A DNA stretch of 18,108 bases from DASPKS01 sp035628035 (GCA_035628035.1 DASPKS010000171.1:1-18108); one strand, 5' to 3'; numbered from the stretch's first letter, positions 1 to 8,688 are shown. Notes: generated by a model not told the origin, from the sequence alone. A program made the numbers and translations.

Positions 1-2308
1 CGACGGCGTCGACAACGACGGCGACTGGCGGCCCGACCTCGACGACGTCGGCCTCGACGGGGCCGACCTCACCGGCGACTTCGGCGAGAACGACGGGCTC
101 CCCACCTCCGGTGCCGGCACCGACTTCCCCGGCGAGCCGAACCTCGACGTCACCGACGTTTCGGAGTCCGACCAGATCGGCATCCGGAACGTGCAGTACC
201 GCGCCGCCGCCGGGATCAACTACCAGACCGTCTCCGACTTCGCGCTCTTCGACGCCTTCCTCGTGCCGGGGCGGTTCGACCTCCTCGCGCCGGGCGCGCC
301 GCCGCCGAGTACCGACAACGACCTCTTCGTCTCCTCGGGCATCTTCCCGCTCCGCGCGGGCCAGACCGAGCGCGTCTCCTTCGCCGTCATCCTCGGCACC
401 GTGGACTACTCCCGAAACGAGGGCGACGTCCCGAACCGCTACCGCGACCTCCTCACGAAGCGGCAGAACGCCCAAGAGGCCTACGAGGCGGACTACCGCT
501 TCGCCCAGGCGCCCGTCTGCCCCACCGTTCGGGCCGTGCCGGGCAACGGGCAGGTCACCCTCTACTGGGATGCCCGCGCCGAGGACTCCTTCGACTCGTT
601 TATCGCTGACCTCGACCTCCCCGGCCTGAACCCACGCGACTTCGAGGGCTACCGCGTCTACCGCGCCACCGACCCCGCCTTCCTCGACGCCCGCCTCGTC
701 ACCGACGGGTTCGGCAACCTCACGTTCCTCCGGCCCATCGCCCAGTTCGACCTCATCGACCAGTACGAGGGGTTCCACCCCGTCGCCGTCAACGGGACGC
801 AGTTCTACCTCGGCACCAACCTCCTCGACGCGGGCGAGGCCTCCAACGGACTCGCCCACGTGTTCACCGACTCCACGGCCGTCAACGGGATCTCGTACTA
901 CTACGCCGTGACGAGCTACGACTTCGGCGCCACCCCGGCGAACATCCCCCCGACGGAGTGCGCCATCGCGATCTCGCTCAACCCCGACGGGTCGATCCGC
1001 CGCCTCGGGCCGAACGTGGTCTCGGTCACGCCGACCCAGGAGGCCGCCGGCTACGTCGACCCGAGCCTGACCATCGAGCACCGGCAGGGGTTCGCCACGG
1101 GCACCCTCTCCTACCGCGTCGTGGACCCGACCACGCTCCAGGACGGCCACCTCTACCGCGTCACGTTCCGCGACACCCTCATCCTCGGCCAGGTCAACCA
1201 GCAGGGCGTCCAGATCACCCAGGACACCATCCGCACGCGGGACTTCTCGCTCTTCGACGTGACCGACGGCGAGACGCTCCTCGCGAACTCCCTCTCGTTC
1301 CTCCCGCAGTACGACCCCCTCGTCACGGAGGGCTTCCAGCTCCTCTTCAACCCCGTCTTCCTCGCCGAGCCCGACCCGACACTTTCCGACTGGGTGGACG
1401 ACAACAACGCCGTGTTTGACCTCGCGGTGTCCCGGTTCAACCTCCCGAGCAACTTCCCCGGCACGCGGTTCCCGGCCGACTACCGCATCGAGGTGGGGGG
1501 GGCCGGGTTCGGGCAGTCCACCGCCTTCACCCTCCGGATCCCCCTCACGCGTACGCTCCAGGCGAAGCCCACCAACTTCCGCCTGTTCCGGCGGGTGATC
1601 GGGCCCGATGGGCAGGCGACCGAGGTAGAGGCGCAGTACGCCTTCTGGGACCTCACCGGCGAAGGCGCAGACCCCTACGGCCCCGGTAGTGCAGCAACGA
1701 ACCTCCTCAGCGCCGACCCCGAGGCGCTCAACGGGCAGGGCGAGAGCGACCGCATCCTCATCCTCGAAGACATCCCGGGCGACCGCGTGACGGGGCTGAC
1801 CCCGACGTGGATGGTGAGCCTCAACTACGCGGGTGTGACGGGCCGCCGGAACCCGCAGGCCGGCGACGACGGCCAGGTCGTCATCCGGAAGCCGTTCCTC
1901 GCCAGCGACATCTTCGAGTTCTCGGTCACCGGCGCGCGGTTCGACCCGGCGGCGGCAGCGGGCCTCCTCGACCAGATCCGCGTGGTGCCGAACCCGTACG
2001 TGGGGCAGAGCCGGTTCGAGCAGGCGAACCCGTTCCCGAGCGGGCGCGGCGAGCGCGTGATCCGGTTCATCAACCTCCCACCCCGCGCCACCATCCGCAT
2101 CTTCACCATCAGCGGGCGCCTCGTGCGGACCATCGAGCGGAACGAGGGCTCGAACGAGGGGCTCACCCCCGAGATGCTCCTCGACGGCGACGAGGAGTGG
2201 GACCTCCTCTCCGAGGACAACCTCGAGGTGTCCTACGGGGTCTACCTCTACCACGTCGAAGCGCCGGGGGTGGGGGAGACCACGGGCACCTTCGCCCTCA
2301 TCAAATGA
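1..2308 (+). CDS. Large secreted protein with C-terminal T9SS-type sorting domain (5' end missing)
   Basis: The reading frame is open from the left edge (first complete codon at base 2) to TGA at 2306-2308, giving 768 visible residues; the true start lies outside the window. The first ~55 residues are Asp/Gly-rich (DGVDNDGD, followed by EPNLD and ESDQIGI), like calcium-binding linkers in large Bacteroidota surface proteins. Around visible residues 170-250 a fibronectin-III-like segment has GQVTLYWD and FEGYRVYRAT. The last ~110 residues begin with VVPNPYVGQSRFE, run through IRIFTISGRLVRTI and YGVYLYHVEA, and end GTFALIK. This is the FlgD-like/T9SS C-terminal sorting fold, so export across the outer membrane is expected. 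No catalytic motif was recognised and the specific function is unknown. The gene lies 40 bases upstream of a PorV-family gene, which fits a secretion partnership (inference). Confidence 0.93.
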   Translation, partial: DGVDNDGDWRPDLDDVGLDGADLTGDFGENDGLPTSGAGTDFPGEPNLDVTDVSESDQIGIRNVQYRAAAGINYQTVSDFALFDAFLVPGRFDLLAPGAPPPSTDNDLFVSSGIFPLRAGQTERVSFAVILGTVDYSRNEGDVPNRYRDLLTKRQNAQEAYEADYRFAQAPVCPTVRAVPGNGQVTLYWDARAEDSFDSFIADLDLPGLNPRDFEGYRVYRATDPAFLDARLVTDGFGNLTFLRPIAQFDLIDQYEGFHPVAVNGTQFYLGTNLLDAGEASNGLAHVFTDSTAVNGISYYYAVTSYDFGATPANIPPTECAIAISLNPDGSIRRLGPNVVSVTPTQEAAGYVDPSLTIEHRQGFATGTLSYRVVDPTTLQDGHLYRVTFRDTLILGQVNQQGVQITQDTIRTRDFSLFDVTDGETLLANSLSFLPQYDPLVTEGFQLLFNPVFLAEPDPTLSDWVDDNNAVFDLAVSRFNLPSNFPGTRFPADYRIEVGGAGFGQSTAFTLRIPLTRTLQAKPTNFRLFRRVIGPDGQATEVEAQYAFWDLTGEGADPYGPGSAATNLLSADPEALNGQGESDRILILEDIPGDRVTGLTPTWMVSLNYAGVTGRRNPQAGDDGQVVIRKPFLASDIFEFSVTGARFDPAAAAGLLDQIRVVPNPYVGQSRFEQANPFPSGRGERVIRFINLPPRATIRIFTISGRLVRTIERNEGSNEGLTPEMLLDGDEEWDLLSEDNLEVSYGVYLYHVEAPGVGETTGTFALIK

Positions 2309-2312
2309 CGAC

Positions 2313-2342
2313 GTCATTCCCGAAGGAAGTAAGCCGGAGGAC
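2313..2342 (+). repeat. Relic of a dispersed GTCAT(T)CCCGA-type intergenic repeat
   Basis: The gap between genes 1 and 2 reads GTCATTCCCGAAGGAAGTAA followed by GCCGGAGGAC. It aligns, with small indels, to the left arm of the repeat at 16081-16119 (GTCATCCCGAGCGGAGCGAA, then GCGGAG). No matching right arm is present, so it looks like a decayed or half element. It starts 4 bases after the stop of gene 1 and its 3' end holds the ribosome binding site of the next gene. The identity rests on eye alignment of about 30 bases, so confidence is moderate. Confidence 0.5.
2336..2341 (+). promoter_or_regulatory. Shine-Dalgarno sequence for the PorV-family gene
   Basis: GGAGGA ends 7 bases before the ATG at 2349, which is near-ideal spacing. 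It is the only strong, well-placed Shine-Dalgarno sequence seen in the window; the other starts have weak or no complementarity, as is common in Bacteroidota. It supports the start chosen at 2349 and lies within the repeat relic. Confidence 0.75.
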
Positions 2343-2348
2343 CCCTCG

Positions 2349-3383
2349 ATGAACAAGCTCCTCTTCCCCGCCGTGCTCCTCTGGGCGGCGCTCGCGGCCC
2401 CGGGCGCCCGCGCCCAGGACGACGACTCCGGCGCCCAGACCGGCACCGCCTCCGCCGAGTTCCTCAACATCCCCGTCGGCGCGCGGGCCACCGCGATGGG
2501 TGGGGCGTTCTCGGCCACGGCCAACGACGCCACGGCGATGTACTGGAACCCCGCCGGGATGACGCGGCTGGAGGGCCGCACGGCCACGTTCGAGTACGCC
2601 ACGTGGCTCGTCGGGATCGACTTCAACTTCGCCGCCGTGGCCATGCCGACCGCGCTCGGCACCGTCGGCGTGGGCGTGACCGCCGTCAACGTCCCCGAGA
2701 TGGACGTGGTCGAGGAGGTGAACGGGGACCAGATGCCGACGGGCGAGACGTTCGACGCCGGCTCGTACGCCGTCACGCTCTCGTACGCCCGCGCCCTCAC
2801 CGACCGGTTCTCCCTCGGCGCCAACGTGAAGCTCCTCCGCGAGCAGATCTGGAACTCGTCGGCCAACGGGGTCGCCTTCGACGTGGGCACCCTCTTCACG
2901 ACGCCCTTCCGCGGCGTCCGCCTCGGCGCGAGCATCTCCAACTTCGGGACGAAGATGCACATGACCGGGCCCGACCTCAACATCCCCTTCGACCCCGACG
3001 CCGGGCAGAACGGGAACAACGGGAACGTCCCCGCGCGGATCTCCACCGACGAGTTCGACCTCCCGCTCACGATGCGCGTCGGCGTCGCGACCGAGCTCTT
3101 CCAGAGCGGCGCGACGCGGCTGAGCGTGGCCGTCGACGCCCTCTCGCCGAGCGCGTCGGACCAGTTCGTCAACCTCGGCGCGGAGCTCGGGCTGCTCGGC
3201 GGGCTCGTCCAATTCCGCGGCGGCTACCAGGAGCTGTTCATGGACGGGAGCCCCCGCTCGTTCACGCTCGGCGGCGGCCTCCGCTACGCGTTCGGCCGCC
3301 TCAACGTCTCCGCCGACTACGCCTACGAGGCGTTCGACTACTTCGACGGCGTCAACCGGTTCTCCTTTGCTCTCGGCTTCTGA
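2349..3383 (+). CDS. PorV/PorQ family outer-membrane beta-barrel protein
   Basis: This 344-residue protein has a signal peptide (residues 1-22, cleavage near ARA|Q). Residues 36-71 carry the family hallmark AEFLNIPVGARATAMGGAF, followed by NDATAMYWNPAGM. The rest alternates amphipathic strands typical of an FadL-like outer-membrane barrel and ends in aromatic FSFALGF, a typical barrel C-terminus. In the family, PorV shuttles T9SS cargo from the translocon to the attachment machinery, while other paralogues have unclear roles. Here it sits between two genes for T9SS-tailed proteins, suggesting it serves their export or surface attachment (inference). Start: the ATG at 2349 is preceded by GGAGGA at 7 bases and followed directly by the signal peptide. 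Whether it is the main PorV of the cell or a locus-specific paralogue cannot be told from this window. Confidence 0.94.
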   Translation: MNKLLFPAVLLWAALAAPGARAQDDDSGAQTGTASAEFLNIPVGARATAMGGAFSATANDATAMYWNPAGMTRLEGRTATFEYATWLVGIDFNFAAVAMPTALGTVGVGVTAVNVPEMDVVEEVNGDQMPTGETFDAGSYAVTLSYARALTDRFSLGANVKLLREQIWNSSANGVAFDVGTLFTTPFRGVRLGASISNFGTKMHMTGPDLNIPFDPDAGQNGNNGNVPARISTDEFDLPLTMRVGVATELFQSGATRLSVAVDALSPSASDQFVNLGAELGLLGGLVQFRGGYQELFMDGSPRSFTLGGGLRYAFGRLNVSADYAYEAFDYFDGVNRFSFALGF

Positions 3384-3405
3384 GCGCCCCATGCGCCCCG
3401 ACTCC

Positions 3406-3423
3406 CGCCGCCCCCGGGCGGCG
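3406..3423 (+). other. GC-rich hairpin in the 163-base gap between genes 2 and 3
   Basis: CGCCGCC at 3406-3412 pairs with GGCGGCG at 3417-3423 across a 4-base loop. No T-tract follows, so it is not a convincing intrinsic terminator; it could stabilise the mRNA 3' end or be chance in GC-rich DNA. The rest of the gap 3384-3546 shows no recognisable promoter, repeat or RNA gene. Confidence 0.3.
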
Positions 3424-3546
3424 CTCCCTGTGATGCGGCCAGCGCCGCGTCCGCCGGCTGCCGGCCCCCCGGCCGACCGGACCTCCCGCCCGACCCGCCG
3501 CGTGGCAGGCCGGGCGCTCTCCCCACCAACCCCATCCTCAAGCGCA

Positions 3547-5640
3547 ATGCGAACCATGCTTGTTACACGATGGCGCTGGCTCGGCGTGGTGGCCCTCGTG
3601 GCCTGCTGCGCCCTCCCGGCGCAGGCGCAGCGCACCGTGACGCTCCGCCTCAACACGGCGACGATGCCGGACACGGTCAAGACGAACATCACGCGGAACG
3701 TCCAGGTCCGCGGGTGCCTCGCCGGCTGCACCGACAACCAGAGCCCGCTCCCCGGCGGCCAAGTCATCGCCTGGGACGACCGCACCACCATCATCCCCGG
3801 CAACACCGGCGGCGACTACTGGTCGGTCAACTTCCAGATCCCGGACAACCAAGAGCTCCAGTTCAAGTTCTTCATCCAGCAGTCGGAGAACAACCCGCCC
3901 GGGATCGGTGGCTGGGAAGACGGGAGCAACCACACCATCCCATCGGGCACGGGCCCCGTCACGCTCGACCTCCACTACTTCGAGAAGGGCACCGACCAGC
4001 CGTACAACTGGCGCCCGTTCGAGTCCGGCGGGGACTCCGTCTCCGTATGGTTCCGCGTGTACATGAACACGCAGAGCGCCGTCGCTACCGGCTACGACAA
4101 CCCGGGCGACCCGGCCCTCGTCGTCGGCGTGCGCGGCGACAACGCCCCCGGTGGGAACCAGAACGGCCAGGTCATGGACTGGGGCTCGACGAACATCGTC
4201 CTCCGCCGCGAGAGCACCGACAACTCGAAGCCCGGCTACCACCTGTTCTCGGGCGAGGTCACGTACCCGTCGAGCGCCGTCGGGCAGGTGCAGAACTACA
4301 AGTTCGTCTTCCAGGACGCCAACACCCCCATCGGGTGGGAGGGGACGATCTCGAACCGCACGTTCACCATCCCCAGCGCCGACAGCACGCTCTACTGGAA
4401 GTACTTCGACGACTCTCCGCCCGTGACGGGGACCGTCGTGACCGCTCCCGTCGCGTTCATCGTCGACTCCCAGCCGCTCGTGAACTCCGGCGTCTTCGAT
4501 GCCAACCGCGGCGACAGCCTCCAGGTTCGGGGCGCCTTCAACGGGTGGGACTGCGACAACCCCGACGACTGCCGGCTCGAACGCATCCCGGGCAGCTTCG
4601 AGTGGGCCATCGAGACGCCCATCACGGCCGTGGCGGGGAGCCAGATCGAGTACAAGTACTACATCGACTTCGCGCCCACGGGGTGGCAGAACATCGGGTG
4701 GGAGGAACCGCTCGACAACGGCGGCGGCAACCGCTCGTTCACGTTCACCGGCGCCCAGCAGGAGCTCAACCAGGTGTTCAACGACATCCGTTCGGGGAAC
4801 GTCATCCCCACCGGGACGACGGTGAACACCACCTTCCGCGTGGACATGGAGCGGGCCACGCAGTTCTCCGACCCGTTCAACCCGGCCACGGACTCGGTCT
4901 ACGTCCAGTTCGAGGACCCCACATGGCTCCTCACGCAGGGCTATGCGCCGGGTGACCCCCGCCTGATCGACACCGGCAGCGGGGGGAACCTCATCCGGGG
5001 GTTCGTCCTCACCGATCCCGACGGCGACCTCGTCTACACCGGCACGCTCGCCGTGGCGGGGCCGACCTACAACGGGATCGGGTACCGCCACGTGTTCGGC
5101 GGGCTCGAGGCGGGCGACGCGCTCGTCACGGAGGGGTCGGGCGGGTTCGCCGCCGGCCGCCGCCGGTACCGCTACATCCTCCCCTCGGGCGGGTGGCCGG
5201 CGAACTTCACGCTCGGCATCGACGGGTTCCGCAGGCCCTCGACCGACCCCAACCCCGAGCCGACCCCGTGGGAGATCAACCCCACCGACCCCGACGGCGC
5301 GGGCAGCCTGCCCAACTGGATCTTCCCCGGCGCCCCCGACCCCGTCGGGATCGAGGAAGTCGGCGGCGAGCTCCCGGCGACGGCCACGCTCGGGCAGAAC
5401 TACCCGAACCCGTTCAACCCGACGACCGTCATCGAGTACGCCGTGCCGCAGGCGGGCCCCGTCAGCCTCGTCCTCTTCGACGTGACGGGCCGCGCGGTGG
5501 CCACGCTCTTCGAGGGCGTGCAGCAGGCGAACACGTACCGCGTCACGTTCGACGCGAGCGACCTCGCCAGCGGCGTCTACGTGTACCAGCTCCGCGCGGG
5601 CGGCACCGTGCTCAGCCGGCGCATGACGATCCTGAAGTGA
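3547..5640 (+). CDS. Secreted multi-domain starch-binding-like protein with T9SS type A sorting tail
   Basis: This 697-residue protein has a signal peptide (residues 1-28, ending PAQAQ). The body holds about four beta-sandwich units (approximately residues 28-160, 165-300, 305-410, 425-575). Units 1-3 share a signature: a strand such as FKFFIQQ (106), YKFVFQD (251) or YKYYIDF (369), then GGWED (122), GWEG (263) or GWEE (384), then in units 2-3 NRTF (270) or NRSF (395). RGAFNGWDCD in unit 3 matches the F-N-G-W core of CBM48/CBM20-type modules. The fourth unit is divergent. Residues 609-697 are a textbook T9SS type A tail (GQNYPNPFNPTTVIEY ... GVYVYQL ... MTILK). No glycosidase motif is present, so a non-catalytic surface glycan-binding role like SusE/SusF is inferred. 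In-frame ATGs at 3391 and 3432 exist, but 3547 is chosen because the signal peptide follows directly; 3556 is also possible. No Shine-Dalgarno sequence is seen. Confidence 0.9.
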   Translation: MRTMLVTRWRWLGVVALVACCALPAQAQRTVTLRLNTATMPDTVKTNITRNVQVRGCLAGCTDNQSPLPGGQVIAWDDRTTIIPGNTGGDYWSVNFQIPDNQELQFKFFIQQSENNPPGIGGWEDGSNHTIPSGTGPVTLDLHYFEKGTDQPYNWRPFESGGDSVSVWFRVYMNTQSAVATGYDNPGDPALVVGVRGDNAPGGNQNGQVMDWGSTNIVLRRESTDNSKPGYHLFSGEVTYPSSAVGQVQNYKFVFQDANTPIGWEGTISNRTFTIPSADSTLYWKYFDDSPPVTGTVVTAPVAFIVDSQPLVNSGVFDANRGDSLQVRGAFNGWDCDNPDDCRLERIPGSFEWAIETPITAVAGSQIEYKYYIDFAPTGWQNIGWEEPLDNGGGNRSFTFTGAQQELNQVFNDIRSGNVIPTGTTVNTTFRVDMERATQFSDPFNPATDSVYVQFEDPTWLLTQGYAPGDPRLIDTGSGGNLIRGFVLTDPDGDLVYTGTLAVAGPTYNGIGYRHVFGGLEAGDALVTEGSGGFAAGRRRYRYILPSGGWPANFTLGIDGFRRPSTDPNPEPTPWEINPTDPDGAGSLPNWIFPGAPDPVGIEEVGGELPATATLGQNYPNPFNPTTVIEYAVPQAGPVSLVLFDVTGRAVATLFEGVQQANTYRVTFDASDLASGVYVYQLRAGGTVLSRRMTILK

Positions 5641-5649
5641 TCGCCTCCT

Positions 5650-5687
5650 CCGGGGGCCGCCCCTAGCGGGCGGCCCCCGGGACTTTT
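5650..5687 (+). terminator. Rho-independent terminator 1 of a tandem pair
   Basis: A perfect 13-base-pair stem, CCGGGGGCCGCCC (5650-5662) with GGGCGGCCCCCGG (5668-5680), closes a 5-base loop and is followed by a short TTTT at 5684-5687. It begins 9 bases after the stop of the starch-binding-like gene and ends the surface-protein block. Confidence 0.85.
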
Positions 5688-5690
5688 CAG

Positions 5691-5723
5691 CGCCGGCCGC
5701 CGTAACACGCGGCCGGCGTTTTT
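5691..5723 (+). terminator. Rho-independent terminator 2 of a tandem pair
   Basis: A perfect 10-base-pair stem, CGCCGGCCGC (5691-5700) with GCGGCCGGCG (5709-5718), closes an 8-base loop and is followed directly by TTTTT (5719-5723). It lies 3 bases after the first terminator and only 22 bases before the ATG of the amylase gene. Confidence 0.9.
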
Positions 5724-5745
5724 CTCCCCCACCACGATCCCCGCT

Positions 5746-8688
5746 ATGCGGCTGCGTTTCCCCCTGCTCGCGGTCCTCAGCCTCCCCGTTTTCGCGTTCG
5801 GAGCCCAGGCGCAGGACAGCCTCAACGTCACCTTCCGCTACTTGCCCGACCTGACGCTGCCGAACTCGGGGACGGTCGTCCGCGCGTTCGTCCCGGGCGA
5901 GTTCAATGGGTGGGGGACGCCCTACACCCCCGGCACACCGAGCTGCATCGGGAATGCCCACCCCTCGGTGATGACGTACTACGCGCCGCTGGCGGAGTAC
6001 AGGAAGACGATCCGCCTCCGCGTGGGCGGGGGGACCGTCCCTGGCGGGGGGTACGCTTACAAGATCCAAGTGCATCGGAACAGCGGCGGGACGGAGTGCG
6101 ACTGGCTGACGGACCCGCTCGGGACCGAGACCACCGGCCAAAACAACGACTCCGTCGTGCGCGTGACGAACCCGATGGCATTCCAGCTCGCCCGCGAGGA
6201 GACAGCGCCGGGGCAGATCGGGTTCGTCTCGGCTGGCCTCTTCGGCACGGCCGCCTTCACGGCCATCACGTTCCAGGTCAACAACGTCGTCTACAACGAC
6301 GGGCTCTCGTACTACGACGCCGCTACGGGGATCTTCCGGTTCCAGCTCCCGGCCACGGCCCCGCGCGGCTCGCTCTTTCGCATCACCGCCACCGACGCCC
6401 TCGGGCGCACGGTCACGAAGGAGGTCGGCCTCATCCCGCCCGTCGTCACCGACGCGCCGGTGCCGGCCGGCCTCGGCGACGGGATCAACTACCACCCGTC
6501 CGACCCCACGCGGGCCACGCTCGTCCTCCGCGCCCCGAACAAGAACTACGTTTACGTGCTGGGCAGCTTCAACGGCTGGCAGCCAAACGGGGCCTACCTC
6601 ATGCGGCGGGACAACGCCGCCACGGGCGGCACGCGCTGGTGGGTGGAGCTGACGGGGCTCTCGCCGGGCACCGAGTACCCCTTCCAGTACCTCGTCGACG
6701 GGTACCTCCGCGTGGGCGACCCCTACGCGCAGAAGGTGCTGTTCTCGGGGCAATCGGGCTACCCGAGCCAGGCGCAGGGCTACGCCGCGACCGTGCTCCA
6801 GCCCGGCCGCTCGCCGTATCCCTGGGTGATCGAGGACTTCGACGGCCCGCCGCAGCGCGACCTCGTCGTCTACGAGCTCCTCATCCGCGACTTCCTCGCC
6901 GCGCACAGCTACACCGCCCTCATCGACACCCTCGACTACCTCCAGCGGCTCGGCGTCAATGCCATCGAGCTCATGCCCGTGGCCGAGTTCGACGGCGACC
7001 TCTCGTGGGGGTACAACCCCGCGTTCTACTTCGCGCCCGACCGGTACTACGGCAGCGCCGACCAGCTCAAGGCGTTCGTCGACGCCTGCCACCAGCGGGG
7101 CATCGCCGTTCTCCTCGACGTCGTCTACAACCACCAGACGGGGCAGAGCCCGTTCGTCCGGCTCTACGCGCAAGGCGACTACGGCCCCCCGGCGCCGGAC
7201 AACCCGTGGGTGAACGTGACCGCGCGGCACCCCTTCAACGTCTACTACGACAACAACCACGAGAGCGTGCTCACCCAGTACTGGCTCGACCGGGCCAACG
7301 AGTACTGGCTGACGGAGTTCAAGGTGGACGGCTTCCGGTTCGACCTCTCGAAGGGGTTCGTCCAGACGTGCGGTGGGGGGACCTGCACCGACGCGAACTG
7401 GAGCCTCTACAACCAGGGCCGCATCAACCTCCTCACGCGGATGGCCGATGTGATCTGGTCGGTCGACCCCGAGGCGTACGTGATCCTCGAGCACTTCGCC
7501 GAGCAGAGCGAAGAGCTCGCGCTGACCAACCACGGCCGCAGCCAGGGCTTCCCGGGGATGATGCTCTGGAAGAACATGAACACCGCCTACGCCGAGTCCT
7601 CGATGGGCTACCTCAACGCCCAGTCGGACCTCCGTGGCGCCTACCCCCCGAACAACGGCTACCCCCTCGACGCGCAGGTGGCCTACATGGAAAGCCACGA
7701 CGAGCAGTGGCTGATGTTCAAGAACCGCAACTACGGCGCCTGCACCAACTTCCCCGGCGGCGGGGCCGGCTGCAACACGAACCCCGGCCCCTACAACATC
7801 CGCGACCTCTACACCGCGCTCGGCCGCCAGCAGCTCGCCGCCGCGTTCTTCCTGACGATGCCTGGCCCCAAGATGCTGTGGGAGTTCTCGGAGCTCGGCT
7901 ACGGCGGCGGGCCCGGCGAGTGCCTCGTGAACGGGGACTACCCCGGGGAGTGCCCCAACGGCACCCCGGGCCGCGTGGACCCCAAGCCGATCCGATGGGA
8001 CTACTGGGTGAACGTCCCGCCCGTCCCGCCCTCGAACCCGCAGACGAGCCCAGCCGAGCGCGCCCGGCGCCGGGAGGTCTACGAGACGTTCATGGGGCTC
8101 CTCTTCCTCCGCAACACCTACGACGTCTTCCGCGCTCCCACGACGATCCAGATGCAGGTGGGCCAGAACCAGCCCGACCGCTGGATCAAGCTAGAGCGGA
8201 GCGGGCTCACGGTGGTGGTGGTGGGCAACTTCGGGCTGACGCAGCGGACGCAGAACCCGCCCCTGACGCCGGGCACCTGGCACGACTACTTCTCGCGCGA
8301 GACGATGAACGTCACCCAGGCCAACCCGCCGATCACGCTCGAGCCGGGGCAGTTCCGCGTGTTCACGAACCAACCGCTGACGCCGCCGCCGACGGCCGGG
8401 GAAGAAGGGCCTGATGAGGCGCCTGCCGCCTTCCACCTCGGCGCGGCCTACCCCAACCCGTTCAACCCCCAGGCGACGATCCCCTACGAGGTGCCGGAGG
8501 CGGGGCCCGTGCGGCTGGAGGTGTTCGACGCGCTCGGCCGCCGCGTGGCCGTCCTCGCCGACGGGTGGCAGGCCGCCGGCCCCCACACCGCGCGGTTCAA
8601 TGGGGCCGGGCTCCCGAGCGGCGTGTACGTCGTTCGCCTCACGGCCGGGGACCAGGTGGCCTCCCAGCGACTCACCCTGCTGAAGTAA
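5746..8688 (+). CDS. Secreted GH13 alpha-amylase family enzyme with CBM48-like domain and T9SS tail
   Basis: This 980-residue enzyme is predicted to cleave alpha-1,4 (possibly also alpha-1,6) glucan bonds at or outside the cell surface. A signal peptide spans residues 1-22 (AQAQ). Residues ~25-135 form a first E-set-like unit with GEFNGWG, and ~245-330 a second, CBM48-like unit with LGSFNGW. The GH13 barrel follows (~370-790) with all conserved regions: I DVVYNH (458-463), II GFRFDLSK with Arg531 and nucleophile Asp533, III VILEH with acid/base Glu582, IV ESHD with His651 and Asp652. Residues 896-980 are a T9SS type A tail (YPNPFNP ... GVYVVRL ... LTLLK). Two Cys flank a short Gly-rich insert just after region II (TCGGGTC) and may pair. 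The ATG at 5746 is chosen because the signal peptide starts there; no Shine-Dalgarno is visible. The exact specificity (amylase or neopullulanase type) is not resolved. It is the first gene of the import block, 58 bases before the next. Confidence 0.95.
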   Translation: MRLRFPLLAVLSLPVFAFGAQAQDSLNVTFRYLPDLTLPNSGTVVRAFVPGEFNGWGTPYTPGTPSCIGNAHPSVMTYYAPLAEYRKTIRLRVGGGTVPGGGYAYKIQVHRNSGGTECDWLTDPLGTETTGQNNDSVVRVTNPMAFQLAREETAPGQIGFVSAGLFGTAAFTAITFQVNNVVYNDGLSYYDAATGIFRFQLPATAPRGSLFRITATDALGRTVTKEVGLIPPVVTDAPVPAGLGDGINYHPSDPTRATLVLRAPNKNYVYVLGSFNGWQPNGAYLMRRDNAATGGTRWWVELTGLSPGTEYPFQYLVDGYLRVGDPYAQKVLFSGQSGYPSQAQGYAATVLQPGRSPYPWVIEDFDGPPQRDLVVYELLIRDFLAAHSYTALIDTLDYLQRLGVNAIELMPVAEFDGDLSWGYNPAFYFAPDRYYGSADQLKAFVDACHQRGIAVLLDVVYNHQTGQSPFVRLYAQGDYGPPAPDNPWVNVTARHPFNVYYDNNHESVLTQYWLDRANEYWLTEFKVDGFRFDLSKGFVQTCGGGTCTDANWSLYNQGRINLLTRMADVIWSVDPEAYVILEHFAEQSEELALTNHGRSQGFPGMMLWKNMNTAYAESSMGYLNAQSDLRGAYPPNNGYPLDAQVAYMESHDEQWLMFKNRNYGACTNFPGGGAGCNTNPGPYNIRDLYTALGRQQLAAAFFLTMPGPKMLWEFSELGYGGGPGECLVNGDYPGECPNGTPGRVDPKPIRWDYWVNVPPVPPSNPQTSPAERARRREVYETFMGLLFLRNTYDVFRAPTTIQMQVGQNQPDRWIKLERSGLTVVVVGNFGLTQRTQNPPLTPGTWHDYFSRETMNVTQANPPITLEPGQFRVFTNQPLTPPPTAGEEGPDEAPAAFHLGAAYPNPFNPQATIPYEVPEAGPVRLEVFDALGRRVAVLADGWQAAGPHTARFNGAGLPSGVYVVRLTAGDQVASQRLTLLK

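Noticed and set aside
3367..3546. N-terminal extension of the starch-binding-like protein (starts at 3391 or 3432)
   Set aside because: It would place a Pro/Arg-rich stretch before the signal peptide and start just after the upstream stop; 3547 gives a normal signal peptide.
3538..7698. 1386-codon open frame on the - strand
   Set aside because: Opposite two convincing + strand genes with signal peptides, GH13 motifs and a T9SS tail. The translation is low-complexity Arg/Val/Glu/Gly text with no domain, a usual artefact of GC-rich codon bias.
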